Below, one piece after another: positions 11,223-22,071 of a DNA stretch of 64,000 nt. Source of the stretch: Anisus vortex (taxonomy: Eukaryota; Mollusca; Gastropoda; Planorbidae). The DNA is taken from the NCBI GenBank assembly GCA_949126835.1, contig OX421509.1, positions 6,126,411 to 6,190,410 on the forward strand, given 5' to 3'. The position numbers were made by a program, and so were the translations under genes. The stretch's first letter is position 1. Each line of letters opens with the position of its first letter. A model generated the notes under the pieces. It worked only from the letters and a program-made list of their open reading frames with translations. It was not told the DNA's origin and ran no database searches.

Positions 11223-11456
11223 ATGACGTCGCCGACCATCATCGCTGTCTTAGCTCTGCTTCTGGTCTTACTCTATGAGGCCGAGTCGCAGTTCGGGTCT
11301 TTTGGATCTTTTGGGGGGTCCTCCGGAAACAACGCAGGCCGATCCCAGTGCATGACCTTCTGTTTCCAAACGTTCAACTGCTCCTTGTTCCTGGATCCCA
11401 GCTGTATCTACTTCTGCAACTATATTTGTGGTCGCGGAGGCGACAACGACGACTAG
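11223..11456 (+). CDS. Small secreted cysteine-rich peptide
   Basis: A 77-residue precursor. Residues 1-22 form a clear signal peptide: a short polar start, a hydrophobic core of isoleucine, alanine, valine and leucine at residues 6-17, and a likely cleavage after AES. Residues 23-42 are glycine/serine/phenylalanine-rich, with an FGSFGSFGG run. Residues 43-69 carry six cysteines spaced C-x3-C-x5-C-x7-C-x3-C-x3-C, and the tail is acidic (GDNDD). Six evenly placed cysteines imply three disulphides and an extracellular role; defence or signalling peptides often look like this, but no family was recognised. The coding part is clearly GC-richer than its surroundings, with C/G-ending codons, which suggests a real and well expressed gene. 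A poly(A) signal follows at 11676. The start is the first ATG of the frame and fits the signal peptide. Confidence 0.75.
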   Translation: MTSPTIIAVLALLLVLLYEAESQFGSFGSFGGSSGNNAGRSQCMTFCFQTFNCSLFLDPSCIYFCNYICGRGGDNDD

Positions 11457-11675
11457 TTGCCTGGATACCACACAGAGACACGCTCATATAAAACTGTTGC
11501 TTTTGAAGATTCACCCATTACATCTATGTACTAGTCTATGTAAGATACAAATATGAGACAATAGTCAACATAGTATATATATATCATCATTTATAATGCT
11601 TAGTGTAAAATGTATTTTGTTTTCTATTTCAATTTCTTTGTTTTTAACTAAAATAACAAGAAAACCAAGGAAAAC

Positions 11676-11681
11676 AATAAA
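11676..11681 (+). terminator. Poly(A) signal of the peptide gene
   Basis: AATAAA about 220 bp after the stop codon, followed by a T-rich, GT-containing stretch (tttgtttttctaagttgttt), as expected for a cleavage and polyadenylation site. Confidence 0.6.
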
Positions 11682-11834
11682 AGTTGTCCATATAAAACTG
11701 ACTTTGTTTTTCTAAGTTGTTTGTGTTCACCGCTTATCATAATTACAAACTTTTACTATAACTATACGATATATAACTTGGAATATATAACTTAAATAAC
11801 ACAGAGATAAAATAACTTTTCCAATAGAATATGA

Positions 11835-12010
11835 AAGAACAAAGTGATGGGGAAATCTCTTTCTTCCCTAATGGCAACCAGGGAATGTAATGTGTTGCCT
11901 TAACAAACCTATCATAATGCTAATCATAAAGCAAGAATATACTCCAACCAAGGATAATATTATTCGCAATAATCGTTCTGTATATAAGGAGCGTCTGTAA
12001 CATATTGAAA
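11835..12010 (+). mobile_element. LINE family A, 3' tail fragment
   Basis: A decayed copy of the family A C-terminus and 3' UTR (tctttcttccc, then aggagcgtctgtaac near 11985). Confidence 0.6.
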
Positions 12011-12039
12011 TAAAATAATCTAATACAATAACTTGGCTA

Positions 12040-12230
12040 ACTCATAAGAATAATTATAATAATGCTTGTATAGCGCACATCCTGTTGAGGACAGTTGTAT
12101 GCGCTGACAACAGTTACAGGCAGAGTACAAACAACGAAGAACAGACGAAAATGTATATTTTACAGTACGCTACTGGAATAGGTGAGTCTTCAGCCGGCTT
12201 TTGGAGGTGTCGAAGCAATTAAACAACAAC
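12040..12230 (-). mobile_element. LINE family B, 3' end
   Basis: On the minus strand this matches the 3' end of the CR1/L2-like family B elements at 27200-27740 and 53280-53765. It contains the tail gcgctatacaagcattatta and the upstream block ending ggctgaagactcacctatt. Confidence 0.65.
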
Positions 12231-12369
12231 ACATAAAGACACAGAATTGAACATATTTGGTACGACATGTCGTACCGAAAAAACACAATTAGACAACGAT
12301 CACAATGTTCAGAATTCATCTTTCTGTGAGTTTTATTGTGTGTCTATATTAAGATCCTAATTATGAAGA

Positions 12370-13640
12370 TGCCAAAAACGTCATGTGAACCTGACCCAAT
12401 CCCAACCTTGGTACTCATCAATTGCCTTGATAAACGTGTTCCAACCATTACAAGGACAATGAAAACTTCACTGACTATCGTTTTGTATCACAGTTCTTCA
12501 AGCATGCTCTTGTCAAACACCTTTTTAAAATGTCTGGATGCTGAGTGCCTAAAGAAATACCGGCCAGTATCCAAACTATTGTTCCCATCAAAGGTCGTGG
12601 AGCGTTAAATCCACTTAGAGCACCATGGCATCTTGGAACAGATCCAGTCAGCTTACAGGATGTGTCATAGCACAGAGAAGGCACTGGTCAGGGTAATTAA
12701 TGATCTACTTTGCTCGGCTGACTCTGATCAAGTGTCCACTCTAGCAATGCTCGATTTGTCGGCTGCATTTGATACGCTTGACCATGAGGTTCTTATTGAT
12801 AGATTGTCTACTACATTTGATTGCTCGGGATGTGTTGGTAGCTGATTTAAATCCTACCTAACCGAACGCACGCAAAGTGTCATAATTGATGGATCTATCT
12901 CAACATACTCGACTCTGCAATACGGAGTACCACAGGGATCAGTTCTAGACCTAGCGTATTTCAAGCCTTTCGGTATTTCATACCACTTCTATGCCGGTGA
13001 TCTGCAGTTGAATGAATCTGCTGTACCCGCTGAAGTCCATCGGCTTCGAGCTAACTTCAGCTTTGCTATTGCCAGTGTCTGTACTTACATGGTGGAAAAC
13101 AAACTTAAAATGAATGAGGATAAGACCGAGGTCATATAAATCGGAAGAAAAGGTAGAAAAGGTAAAAAAAACCGGGTGTCATCCTTGATTCACTGTTGTC
13201 TTTCGACGCCCAAGTAAGCCATGCATGCAGGGGCCTTTATTTACAGCTGCGTAGACTTAGTCAGATCATACCTTATCTGTCGCTTGGCCTAGCAAAACAG
13301 CTTGCCGCTGCCCTGGCTACTGTAATGCTCTGCTAGCCCGGATACCCTACGATAGAGTCGCCAAACTACAGATATTAGAAACAGTGCCGCCCGCCTAGTC
13401 ATGCATAGAACAAAGCACGATTCTGCAAAAGTTCTCCTATGTCAGCTCCAATGGTTCCCCGTGATAGCCAGAATGGAATACAAAGTGGCGCTACTTTGCC
13501 GTCAGTACCCACAAAATAATGAGATTCCGTCCTAAGTCAAGGAAGCTATCAAACCCTATGTTCCACAAAGAACACTCCGTACTGCCGACTCCTCGCCAAT
13601 GGAGGTGCCCCCGTTTCTCTGCCGTTTTACACAATGCTTA
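12370..13640 (+). pseudogene. CR1/L2-like LINE reverse transcriptase, decayed
   Basis: A broken RT domain on the plus strand. Visible blocks in order: KYRPVSKL (near 12556), TEKALVRVINDLL (near 12675-12715), LDLSAAFDTLDHEVLIDRL (12751-12807, the first catalytic aspartate block), a block ending in YGVPQGSVL (near 12919-12950), FYAGDLQL (near 12988, the YADD box with its second residue pair mutated), KLKMNEDKTEV (near 13108-13135), and later RNSAARLV, LCQLQWFPV and ARMEYKVALLCR (13380-13500). At least five stops or frameshifts interrupt it. The blocks match the CR1/L2 group, like family B at 53280. Confidence 0.85.
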
Positions 13641-14440
13641 ATTATCATAATACTGACAAGTTATTTGAAAAACTTGTTAAATTCCGACATACAAAATGAG
13701 TCAATACCATCTAGAGCTTTTGTAAATGGAACAATAGTGTTTAATACATAAGTATGTAAAGAACACAGGCTGCCCCTGACCAACTCAAACTGTCCTGCTT
13801 TCAAGTGCCAGAGATGTGACAAAGCCTAGCTTTGTCATGAGGAATACGCTTTAGATATTAAAAGTGAGTAGGGGATAATTGATACTCAAAGTTTTGGTCG
13901 CGTTAAGTTAAATTTAGCATTGCTTATAAAAAAGATTGTCAAGAGTTGCGTTTCTTGGTTATTACAAAAATACAATGCGTAGATACAAAACAACCAGAAA
14001 AAAATTCTTTAGCATCAAGCAATTAGTTTGGGATTATAAATGGGTGATTCTTCACATCTTACATTCACAATACATCGTTTTCTTTTGGCAACGTCTTTTG
14101 GAAACGACAATTATTCCACTACATATTTTCGTACAACCAGTAACGCAGCACACAGACATGTTTTGAATCAAATGAGCGAATGGGACAGGAAATCTTTTAA
14201 ACTTCGACCTTTAAGGTATGCATAATTTTTAAGACTTGTCAATAGAACCCCCCCCCCCCCCCCTCCAGAGGTCGACCCTGTAAAAGCTGGTGCCGAGACC
14301 TTGACACTGACGTCAAGAGAACAAGTCACTATTGAAATAGTAGTAAAGACTCGCCCAGGACCGGGATGGCTGAAGAGCTTTTGTTGGCGAAATGTAATTA
14401 TTGCTTGACAATAAGGAAAACCTAACATCTTGATAGGCTC
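13641..14440. other. Unannotated DNA, possible old transposon remnant
   Basis: No gene was recognised. A stretch near 13770-13850 reads in one frame with four closely spaced cysteines and may be a decayed transposon-derived frame, but the family could not be identified. A 16-bp C-run lies at 14248-14263. Confidence 0.35.
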
Positions 14441-14647
14441 CAGGGATCGGCAGCCTATGGTACGTGTGCCAGACTCGGCACGCAGAGCGATTTCAAATGG
14501 CACGCGGAAGACCCCCCAAAAAGTGAAATCAGACCTCTTCGAAGAGAAATTGACTTCAAGAGCAGTATGACCTATAAGCTGTTTGCGCGCTGGAAGAATT
14601 AGAAATCCTACTTTGGCACGCTTTTATCAAAAGGTTGCCGACCCCTG
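14441..14647. mobile_element. hAT-type MITE, nearly complete
   Basis: The left end CAGGGATCGGCAGCCTATGG and the right end aaggttgccgacccctg form a hAT-style inverted repeat. Internal landmarks are tggcacgc and agaaatcctactttggcac. At least four more copies lie at 14973, 15325, 26789 and 30391. A clean 8-bp duplication was not found here. Confidence 0.7.
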
Positions 14648-14972
14648 GCTCAGACCACCGCTTCAGTTATTCCAAAAATACACGTACAACTATAAGTCGA
14701 TATCCGCATTAATCCAGTTGTGTCAAATAAACTCGGGCGTCTCATTAAAACGTTTACATTGTTTCTGTTTTCTTTGTTAATTAGACTTATATTTATCTAA
14801 TTATCATAACTCTAACATAATAACAATGTTTGCTTTTAAGTATTGTTAAAGACCTATTAGCTTCCGAAAAAAAATAATTGTTCTCTTTGATTTGTTAAAC
14901 AATTTTTAAAAAAAACTATTCAACCCGATACACATTTCATTTCTAGAATCTGATCCGGCTGCCAAATTAAAT

Positions 14973-15172
14973 CGGAGTTGGCAACCTTCGATGGGCGTGT
15001 CAGACTTGGCACGCTGTGAGGTTTTCAATGACAAGCAAAAGAGACACAAAAGGCAATTCAAGTCTCTTCTACAAGAAATTGATTGGTAGCGAATGTTGAC
15101 TTTAAGACTGTATGCACGCTGACTTTCGCACACTATTATCATAATGTGATCAAAAGGTTGCCAAACTCTGTC
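14973..15172. mobile_element. hAT-type MITE, diverged copy
   Basis: Same family as 14441-14647. It shows ttggcaacctt near the left end, cttggcacgctg inside, and gatcaaaaggttgcc near the right end. Both ends are mutated. Confidence 0.6.
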
Positions 15173-15324
15173 TCACATGATTGAATACAAATGAACTGTA
15201 TCGAAGTAAAAGTACTTTTTGATAAGGTATTGCGGGACAGTTGAAGATTGCAGAAGTATAAAATGTGGATGGGTCGTAATTCGTAATGATCATTTTAACC
15301 AAAAAAAAGCAATACAAGATATGA

Positions 15325-15418
15325 GCTGTAGGACTTTTAGCAGTTGGCACGCTGAATGACATAGAAATGCTACTTTGGCACACCATTTATTATCAATAGG
15401 TTGCCGACCCTTGCCCTT
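15325..15418. mobile_element. hAT-type MITE, right half
   Basis: Same family, truncated on the left. It contains gttggcacgctgaatgac, ctactttggcac and the terminal ataggttgccgacccttg. Confidence 0.55.
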
Positions 15419-15662
15419 GAAAGTCTGCCAAAAAGCCAACTGCTCTAAAATCTCGCAATTTTTAGCCTAAAGGCTATTCTCTACAGTGATTTAATGTAAG
15501 TAATAACCGCTGAATCGTTTCTTCGGTTCTTTAAATAAATATCTAAAAGTTAACGGCTTAAATATCCATAAGTTTATAAATATAAGGGATGTGTGCTTTT
15601 AAAGCTGTAGAATTTCTACAATATTTGCGTGTTTTCTATCAGAGCTGTCCTCTTGCTATAAT

Positions 15663-15909
15663 CAGGGGCAAAGCCAGAAATTTTTTCCAGGGGGGGGGGG
15701 GGGGGGGGGCTGAACTTTCGCATGACAAATAGTTACCAAATTCCATGGGGGGCTGAACTTTAGCGTGACAAACATTTACCAATTTTTTTTTTGCAAATTT
15801 ATTACATAATAGTATTTTTAAAAAATCTGTTGAAAAAGATTTTTTTTTTAATTCCAGGGGGTTCTTAGCCCTTTTCAGCGCCCCCCCCCCCCCTGTGGCT
15901 TCGCCCCTG
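15663..15909. mobile_element. hAT MITE with perfect 8-bp target duplication
   Basis: The ends CAGGGGCAAAGCCAG and, from the right, CAGGGGCGAAGCCAC are inverted repeats. The 8-bp duplication GCTATAAT flanks the 247-bp element on both sides (15655-15662 and 15910-15917), the hallmark of hAT insertion. Inside are a long G-run (15691-15709), a C-run (15881-15893) that can pair with it, and a tandem duplication of a ggctgaactttcgcatgaca-like block. Confidence 0.85.
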
Positions 15910-15917
15910 GCTATAAT

Positions 15918-16529
15918 TACCATGAGCTTAATAAATAGATGTGTGATTACTATAATTGCTTTGATCATATATGTACAGTTTCTAGCAGAGCTTGAGTGCT
16001 ATCTATGAAATACTTTTCCTTCTATAATAGCTTTGTGCTTCAATAGTACTGATATACTGATGTAGAAGTGTACCTTATCTAATTGTTAAGCACTTGAAAC
16101 AATATATGCTTCAAATTATAGAAATGCGTTTCTATACCAACCAAGAAGACTTCTAAGTGCATTAAAACTAGCTTTACTAGCTGCCTGCCTTCTATAATAG
16201 ACATGCCCTTTTATAAGAAATGTCTATTTTCTATAAAAAGTTCATTGCTTTCATTAATAATTGTTACGTACTCAATATTCCAACTGCTACGAAGTCAATA
16301 CAAGTTATTGTGTTGTATTACGCTATGCTTGATCGGCCCTCTATTACATCTTACAGTTACAGCTAGACCGTAGCCTCTTTTTTAATCAATACATAGAGAC
16401 AAATCAACATTTCTTAAGTAATAACAGTCTCTTAACATGGACACTAATACTTTAAACTGTGACAATGCATAGAGTCTCAAATGTGATTTTATTTTTACTT
16501 TTTTACTACTCTATATTACTAATTCATTT
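15918..16529. other. AT-rich intergenic DNA
   Basis: No gene or element was recognised. Short stretches of cttctataatag recur near 16018 and 16189. Confidence 0.4.
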
Positions 16530-17140
16530 TTAATTCACCAATAGTTACGCAATAGGACGTAATAATCTTCTTTATAGAAGGAGCGTCTGTAATGTATGAG
16601 ATAGTTACATCACTAAACCTAGACACCTGTGCCGTCGGTAGGGATTTGGGGGCCCGGGGGGCTTGGCCTCTTTAGGGGCCCCTGCAATTTGACATTCGAC
16701 ATTATGATATGAGAAAAAATAAATTCGGACAATCCTTTGGGGGTCCCCTCAAGTGGGACTTTCGAATTTGGACCCTGACTCCCTCCCCCTAGCTACGCCA
16801 CTGCTAGACACACAGGAGGAAACATGGGCAAGGTGTAATATTGTAAAAATACATAACGCATTAATTTATAACTAAGAAATACAACACAATAACAATATAT
16901 TACAATTATCAGATAAACATAAGGACAAAAACAATTTTCTTTACCTCATATGCACGAACTAATGCGTATAAGTACTTTTTTTATTGAGACATGGAATGGG
17001 TTGCCTTAACAAGCGAGGAAAACCATTAGCTTAACATAATGTTAGAACACTAAATAAATTACAAGACTATTCAGACCACGGATGAGCGTAGGACTCAATA
17101 ATCTCCTTTATAAAAGGATCGTCTGTAAAATTACGATAAG
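16530..17140 (+). mobile_element. LINE family A, two adjoining fragments
   Basis: The first fragment (16530-16605) is a 3' UTR tail ending after gagcgtctgtaatgtatga. The second begins with atcactaaacctag, is interrupted by a MITE, and continues from 16804 to a tail near 17140 (gaccacggatgagcgtagga, then tacgataagataa). The coding part is decayed. Confidence 0.65.
16627..16803. mobile_element. hAT-type MITE inside LINE A
   Basis: A 177-bp insert with ends CTGTGCCGTCGGTAGG and, from the right, CAGTGGCGTAGCTAGG, flanked by the perfect 8-bp duplication CTAGACAC (16619-16626 and 16804-16811). The sequence on either side of it is one LINE A copy, so the insertion is younger than that LINE. Confidence 0.85.
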
Positions 17141-17515
17141 ATAAAATAGAACTATATCACTCTACTAACATCGCGCCGCAAGAAGGCTTCAACTATTATT
17201 TGCTATAGACAACAATAGATGTCTATTACACAAGGACATTAAATATGTATCAATTCGGGAATACCATCCTATAAAGACTTGTTTCTTAAGACGTCCAGTT
17301 CTCTTTACACCTCTAGCACAGCTTAAAGAATGTCTGAAATGTTCAACACCAAGAGTGTTATAAACCACATTTTTTGGAGTTTGTTACTTTGTCTGGGTCA
17401 GTATATTTATTTTATTTTAAATATCCAAATATAAAATACACCGTGGATTTTTCGTTGGATTTTTAGCGCATTACTTATTTCACATGTCTTCAGCCTGTCG
17501 TGTCTTAGTCTAGAA
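17141..17515. other. Unannotated DNA
   Basis: Several short broken frames, none assignable. It may be an old RT remnant. Confidence 0.35.
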
Positions 17516-18985
17516 TAGAGGTTCCCAACCTGTGGGTCGCAACGCCTTCGGGGCTCGACGACCATTTCACTGGGGTCGCCTAAGACCATCAGGCTCTGCC
17601 ACTGTCGCGTCATTAGATGTTTTTTTCTTTTGACTAGCTGATGCAAGAAAATTCTACCAAATGCTCTCATGGCCTAGAAATTAGTAGAAAGCAGTGTTTA
17701 CAATTTTCTTGAGTTATTTTTAGGATACTGGTCTTTTAGAAATCTCTAACAATTATATATAGTATATATAGAGGATTCGTGATACAGAGAGAGAGTTTTA
17801 TATCGATGTAGTAGTCTCTAAATTTAAATTTAATTCTAAAAGAGGTTCGTAATAATGAATATATTTGAACTTATTGGTGCAGATGCTTTTCAGTCTGGAT
17901 TTCAACGTTTGTTATTGTTTAGTCACCAAAAGTAATCAGAACTTATTGTATGATTCAACGGTAAATATTATCAACAAAGACGTTGTCACAAGAACTACAA
18001 GAATTAATGAAACGCGCCCATTAGTTGTAAAATTTGTCGACTGTTTTCGCAATTGTGCAACGAGATGGATGCGCCGAAAAACGCTCTGGTATTTCATACT
18101 GAAGTGAGATGGTTGTCGAGAGGAATAGTTTATAATCTTGTTTTTCAGCATCGTGGTGAATTCAAAACTTGTTAATTTGAAAGCAAGACCACAGATCAAT
18201 ACACTTTATGCGATAAAAGTGAACTGCAGAAAATAACTTACATGGTTGACATCTTTGCCATCTTGAATGAGCAAATTGTAATAATAATAATAATAATAAT
18301 TGTTTTATATAGCGCTTCTATCATGTTTTTAGCATCCTCAGTGCGTTCTAGTAGATTATTACGGCCACTAGGCCCAAACCTCCTGCAGGGCGACAGGTGT
18401 CGGTCGGTGGCAGGGATAGAACCCGCAACGTGTCAGTTGCTTTTTGGTTGACAGTCCGGTGAACTAACCGCTGGACCAGCCGGCTTCTCTATATCACTGG
18501 AAAATACAAATGTAACATGCTTTATTTTGTTTGAAAAGATCCGATCATTACAACTGAAACTTAAGCTTCGGCATATAAAATAAAAAAATAAAAAGTACAT
18601 GCTGCCTACTTTAACTGCTTTCTTAAAAAAAAAAAAAAAAAAAAACAAGACATCGAACCAGACAAAATGAAAACTTCTGTTAAAGAACACTTCCACTTGC
18701 ACATGCAGACGAATTTCATGGTAGTTTTCAAATCTACCTGACGCCCCGTTTGGATTTGACAGAAGCTCATTCACAGTCAAAGTTGAAGATGTCCCTGAGA
18801 CATCACAAGAGAAGTTCACCGAACTTATTAATAACGATGCAGCGAGAGCTGATTTCTCTATCACTGCCAACTACAAACTTCTGGATCAAGTGTTTCCAGT
18901 CAGTTACAATTTTGACTTGTGTTGTGCTTTCTTCTTCCATTTCCAATAAAATATCTTTGTGAAATAGGGTTGCTAACTTGTTGGT
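17516..18985 (+). pseudogene. Decayed hAT transposon, ZBED5-like transposase
   Basis: The left end (about 17516-17585) reads gaggttcccaacctgtgggt and continues with a stretch ending ggggtcgcctaagaccatca. This strongly recalls, from memory, the terminal region of SPIN-type hAT elements. Coding remnants follow on the plus strand. At about 18040-18170 is the block NEMDAPKNALVFHTEVRWLS, continuing through RG and LVFQHRGEFKT, the usual hAT/ZBED5 motif. At about 18245-18275 is a DIFAILNE block. At about 18775-18900 is EDVPETSQEKFTELINNDAA, the C-terminal hAT region. Frameshifts, stops and a SINE insertion (18283-18487) destroy the gene. The right terminal repeat was not found. Confidence 0.7.
18283..18487 (-). 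mobile_element. SINE family 2 with a LINE-like 3' tail
   Basis: On the minus strand the element starts with a tRNA-like head: a box-A-like segment gctggtccagcggttagttc at the right end, then a box-B-like gggttctatccctgcc. It ends near 18283-18320 in gcgctatataaaacaattat followed by (TTA)n. That tail resembles the 3' end of LINE family B (gcgctatataagcattatta at 53740-53760). A second copy is at 25921-26045. It is inserted in the hAT remnant. Confidence 0.65.
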
Positions 18986-19583
18986 CATAAAGTCTCAACA
19001 CAGTAGTAGATTTGTTGAGGAAGATGATCTTCGTTGTGCTCTTGTAAAAACTACCCTGAGAATTTCTGATCTTCTGATCCGATGAGAAAAACACAATCTC
19101 AACCTCACCACAGATAGATGTTAGTGTTATAATTAGAAATATCTATTTCTTATATTTTTAAATTAATATTTTAGTAACTCTTATTAAGTTTTTATCTATG
19201 ATCATATTATATACCTCACTAAAATATTCACAAACTTTTGTTTAATTTTAATCGAAAATTCCTTTTTGTAATTAGTGCAAATGTAGTTATCCATTTATGG
19301 TAAATTTAAATAAATTATTAAGTAATAGCATTTATAATTGAAGTTAAAATACTATTTGAAAAACAAGATATTGACATTTTTGTTTTAAGTGTTGTCATTT
19401 GTACCATTTATGGTCTAAATATTATAAATATTTGATAAGAATTCCCCTGCCAATAAACCTATACTGACTTTTTGTAAATTTGCAATAAATATAGACCGTC
19501 ATAAACACACAGCATTTGAACTTGTTGTTACTAATGCAGTTTATATTCTAAATGTGTGTCCATTTAATTTTAATCTGTTACAG
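18986..19583. other. AT-rich DNA upstream of the first seen lectin exon
   Basis: Presumed intron of lectin gene 1. No signal-peptide exon was recognised here. Confidence 0.4.
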
Positions 19584-19757
19584 CTGAAGCAAAAGTGTCT
19601 TTATCCGTATTCTTTAAAGTAAAAGAACCCAACAATGTCATCCTCAACATTTCAACATCTGACCAAGCAACAAGCATGACTGAATGTGCCATGAAGTGTC
19701 TCAGTCAAATCTGTATCTGTTATTCATTCAACAAACAGCTACAGCGATGTGACATGG
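19584..19757 (+). CDS. Lectin gene 1, PAN/apple-like exon
   Basis: A 174-nt exon between TTACAG and a GTAAGT donor. It encodes a segment with cysteines spaced C-x3-C-x4-C-x1-C-x10-C, including ECAMKCLSQICICYSFNKQ, typical of PAN/apple-like modules. Its partner in gene 2 (52305-52487) shares the PNN and SFNKQLQ words. Confidence 0.85.
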
Positions 19758-22008
19758 GTAAGTAACAATACATATTTATTTTTTCAAGCATCAGTAAAAG
19801 TAGTATTGACGAAAGTCTCAAAAGAAGTTACATTTCCGATAAAGATCCTAGAATTTCATTGCAGCTGCATCATTTCGGTCAGAATAAGACTCTCAAAGAG
19901 CATAATTTATGCTTTTTCAGAGCATACCCGAGCCTTAAATCTATATAGGCCTATTGGTTATTACAAATGACACTTGTCATATTTGACACTGGAGTTTTTA
20001 TGTTTGTATATACTAGTAGTTATGCCCGTCAAAATGTCGGAGAAACGAATGACAACAATGTGTGTTTTGTTAAGAGATCTAAAATACAAAACAATGTTAC
20101 AATTAAAACTGAAGTCCTCCAAAAAACAAACAACTAAAGAACAACAACAAAAAAACAAAAAACAAAGAAAAACCGTCATGAATTGAAAGTATTTTGAAAA
20201 GGACATCACTCTATACAAAAAATCTATATTAAAAAAAATATTATTGTATTATTGAATGAGTTGATTGCAGACATTTTAAACTATGGAACCAACGACGCCG
20301 TTGTAGTTTGTTTAATTTGTAATAACGTTTTAGGAAATTGTAAAGCAACCAATACAAGTACAGGAACAAGTGACGACTTTTACCTTACATGCGATACAAA
20401 AGCTGGATTCAAACTTCTAACCAGTGGCTCAGTTTCAGCATGTGTGTGGGAGTCTGTCAACCAAGTTAACTACACTACTGCTAGAGATGACTGTCGAGGT
20501 TGGTCAAAAAACATTAATCCCTATTGATTTATTACAACATTAATTTTAAAACCTAGTAATATTTTTTATTAACATGTACTTTTCAACATCATTATGGGGC
20601 AAGTTGGCAGAGCGGCAGCGCGTTCGACTGGGGATCCGAATGCTCTAGGTTCCTATCCTGATGCAGGCTAGGATTTTTTTCCCAAGACTTGAGGGTGCCC
20701 CTGAATCTACCCTGCTCTGATGGGTACCTGACACTAGTTGGTGGAAAGTAAATGCGGCTGGGCATTGTGCTGGCCAACTTCCCCCCCCCCCCCCCCCGTA
20801 TGCCGTGGCCAAGGAAACTGGTGAACTCTGTTTCACCAGCCCTATGATCAGTTTGGTCCGAAGGGTACTTTACTTACTTTTTAACATCATTGTTTTATAC
20901 TTACTTTGATATACTGACTTAACAGTATTATAAATATCACAGGGGCAATAACAAGTATTATAAATATCACAGGGGCAATTAGTTAAAATGTCGCCTGAGG
21001 GCCCACCAGTTTTGATTTATTACTAACCTAACGTTGAGAAAGTGTCAGTTTTGCGCAGGGGTCTGAAATTCGGATGAAGGCATGTGCCATTTTATCACTT
21101 AAGAAACATGTCAAGGCCGCTCACCCTCTCCCCACCCCCAACAACCAGACCCTAGTAAACATAAAACACTTCATAAATCTTAACTCATTTTACTACTTAT
21201 CACTAATAATAGGTATGTTACGTATATAAAATGAACAATAAAATTTGATGTGTTTCAGTTTTAGCTGTCTGAAATTCACGAATTGTAACTTTGTTTTGTA
21301 ACCTTACTGGCGGGCCACAAAATCTACTTGTCGAATTCTCTTCGGCATCCTTCTGTCTCAAGAGACAATGGTACATCAACGTGGGTTGGGGTTGCATTTC
21401 CTCCTATGGCTAAGCAGACCTATCCTCGAATGGCAGTCTCTCTCTTTCGCAATTTTTGCATACGTGTTCTGTGTTTTCTATTTTTCTCGCCTTTCGCCGA
21501 GTTTTTTTTTCTACATTCTCTTCCATCCTGCGTTGGGGAGAGGGGGGGAAGCTCACGGACACTGCTCGACCATAAGTCCTTTCAGTGGGCGGAGCACATC
21601 TCCTCTATATGTTGACGGTGGATTTTTTTATTTCTGAATGTCTACGCCGTGGGTCGAACCCATGATGTTGAGCTTGTGAGACCAGCACTGTGAGCTTTGT
21701 CGACTATGCTATTCAGCTGATTAGTATATTATATATATATATATAATCGAATTTCACTCTCTCTCTCTTGCAACTTTTTCTCCTCCGCTAGTTTTATCCT
21801 CTCCCATAGTCATTCCCTAGGAGGAAATGCTACCCCAACCCACGGTGATGTTCCATCGTCTCTTGAGACGGAAGGATGCCGAAGACAATTCGACAGAAAC
21901 ACTTCCTACTGCATTCTACGATTTATTTCAAGTTTTGTGTTATATTATTGTTCTTTATTTTTTTGACTTTTTTGAGTTGTGTCCCATTGAATAGTCATAT
22001 TTATATTA

Positions 22009-22071
<63 letters not shown>

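Noticed and set aside
18750..18962. 70-codon plus-strand frame as an independent gene
   Set aside because: It is the wrong frame of a hAT transposase remnant; the correct frame shows hAT motifs.
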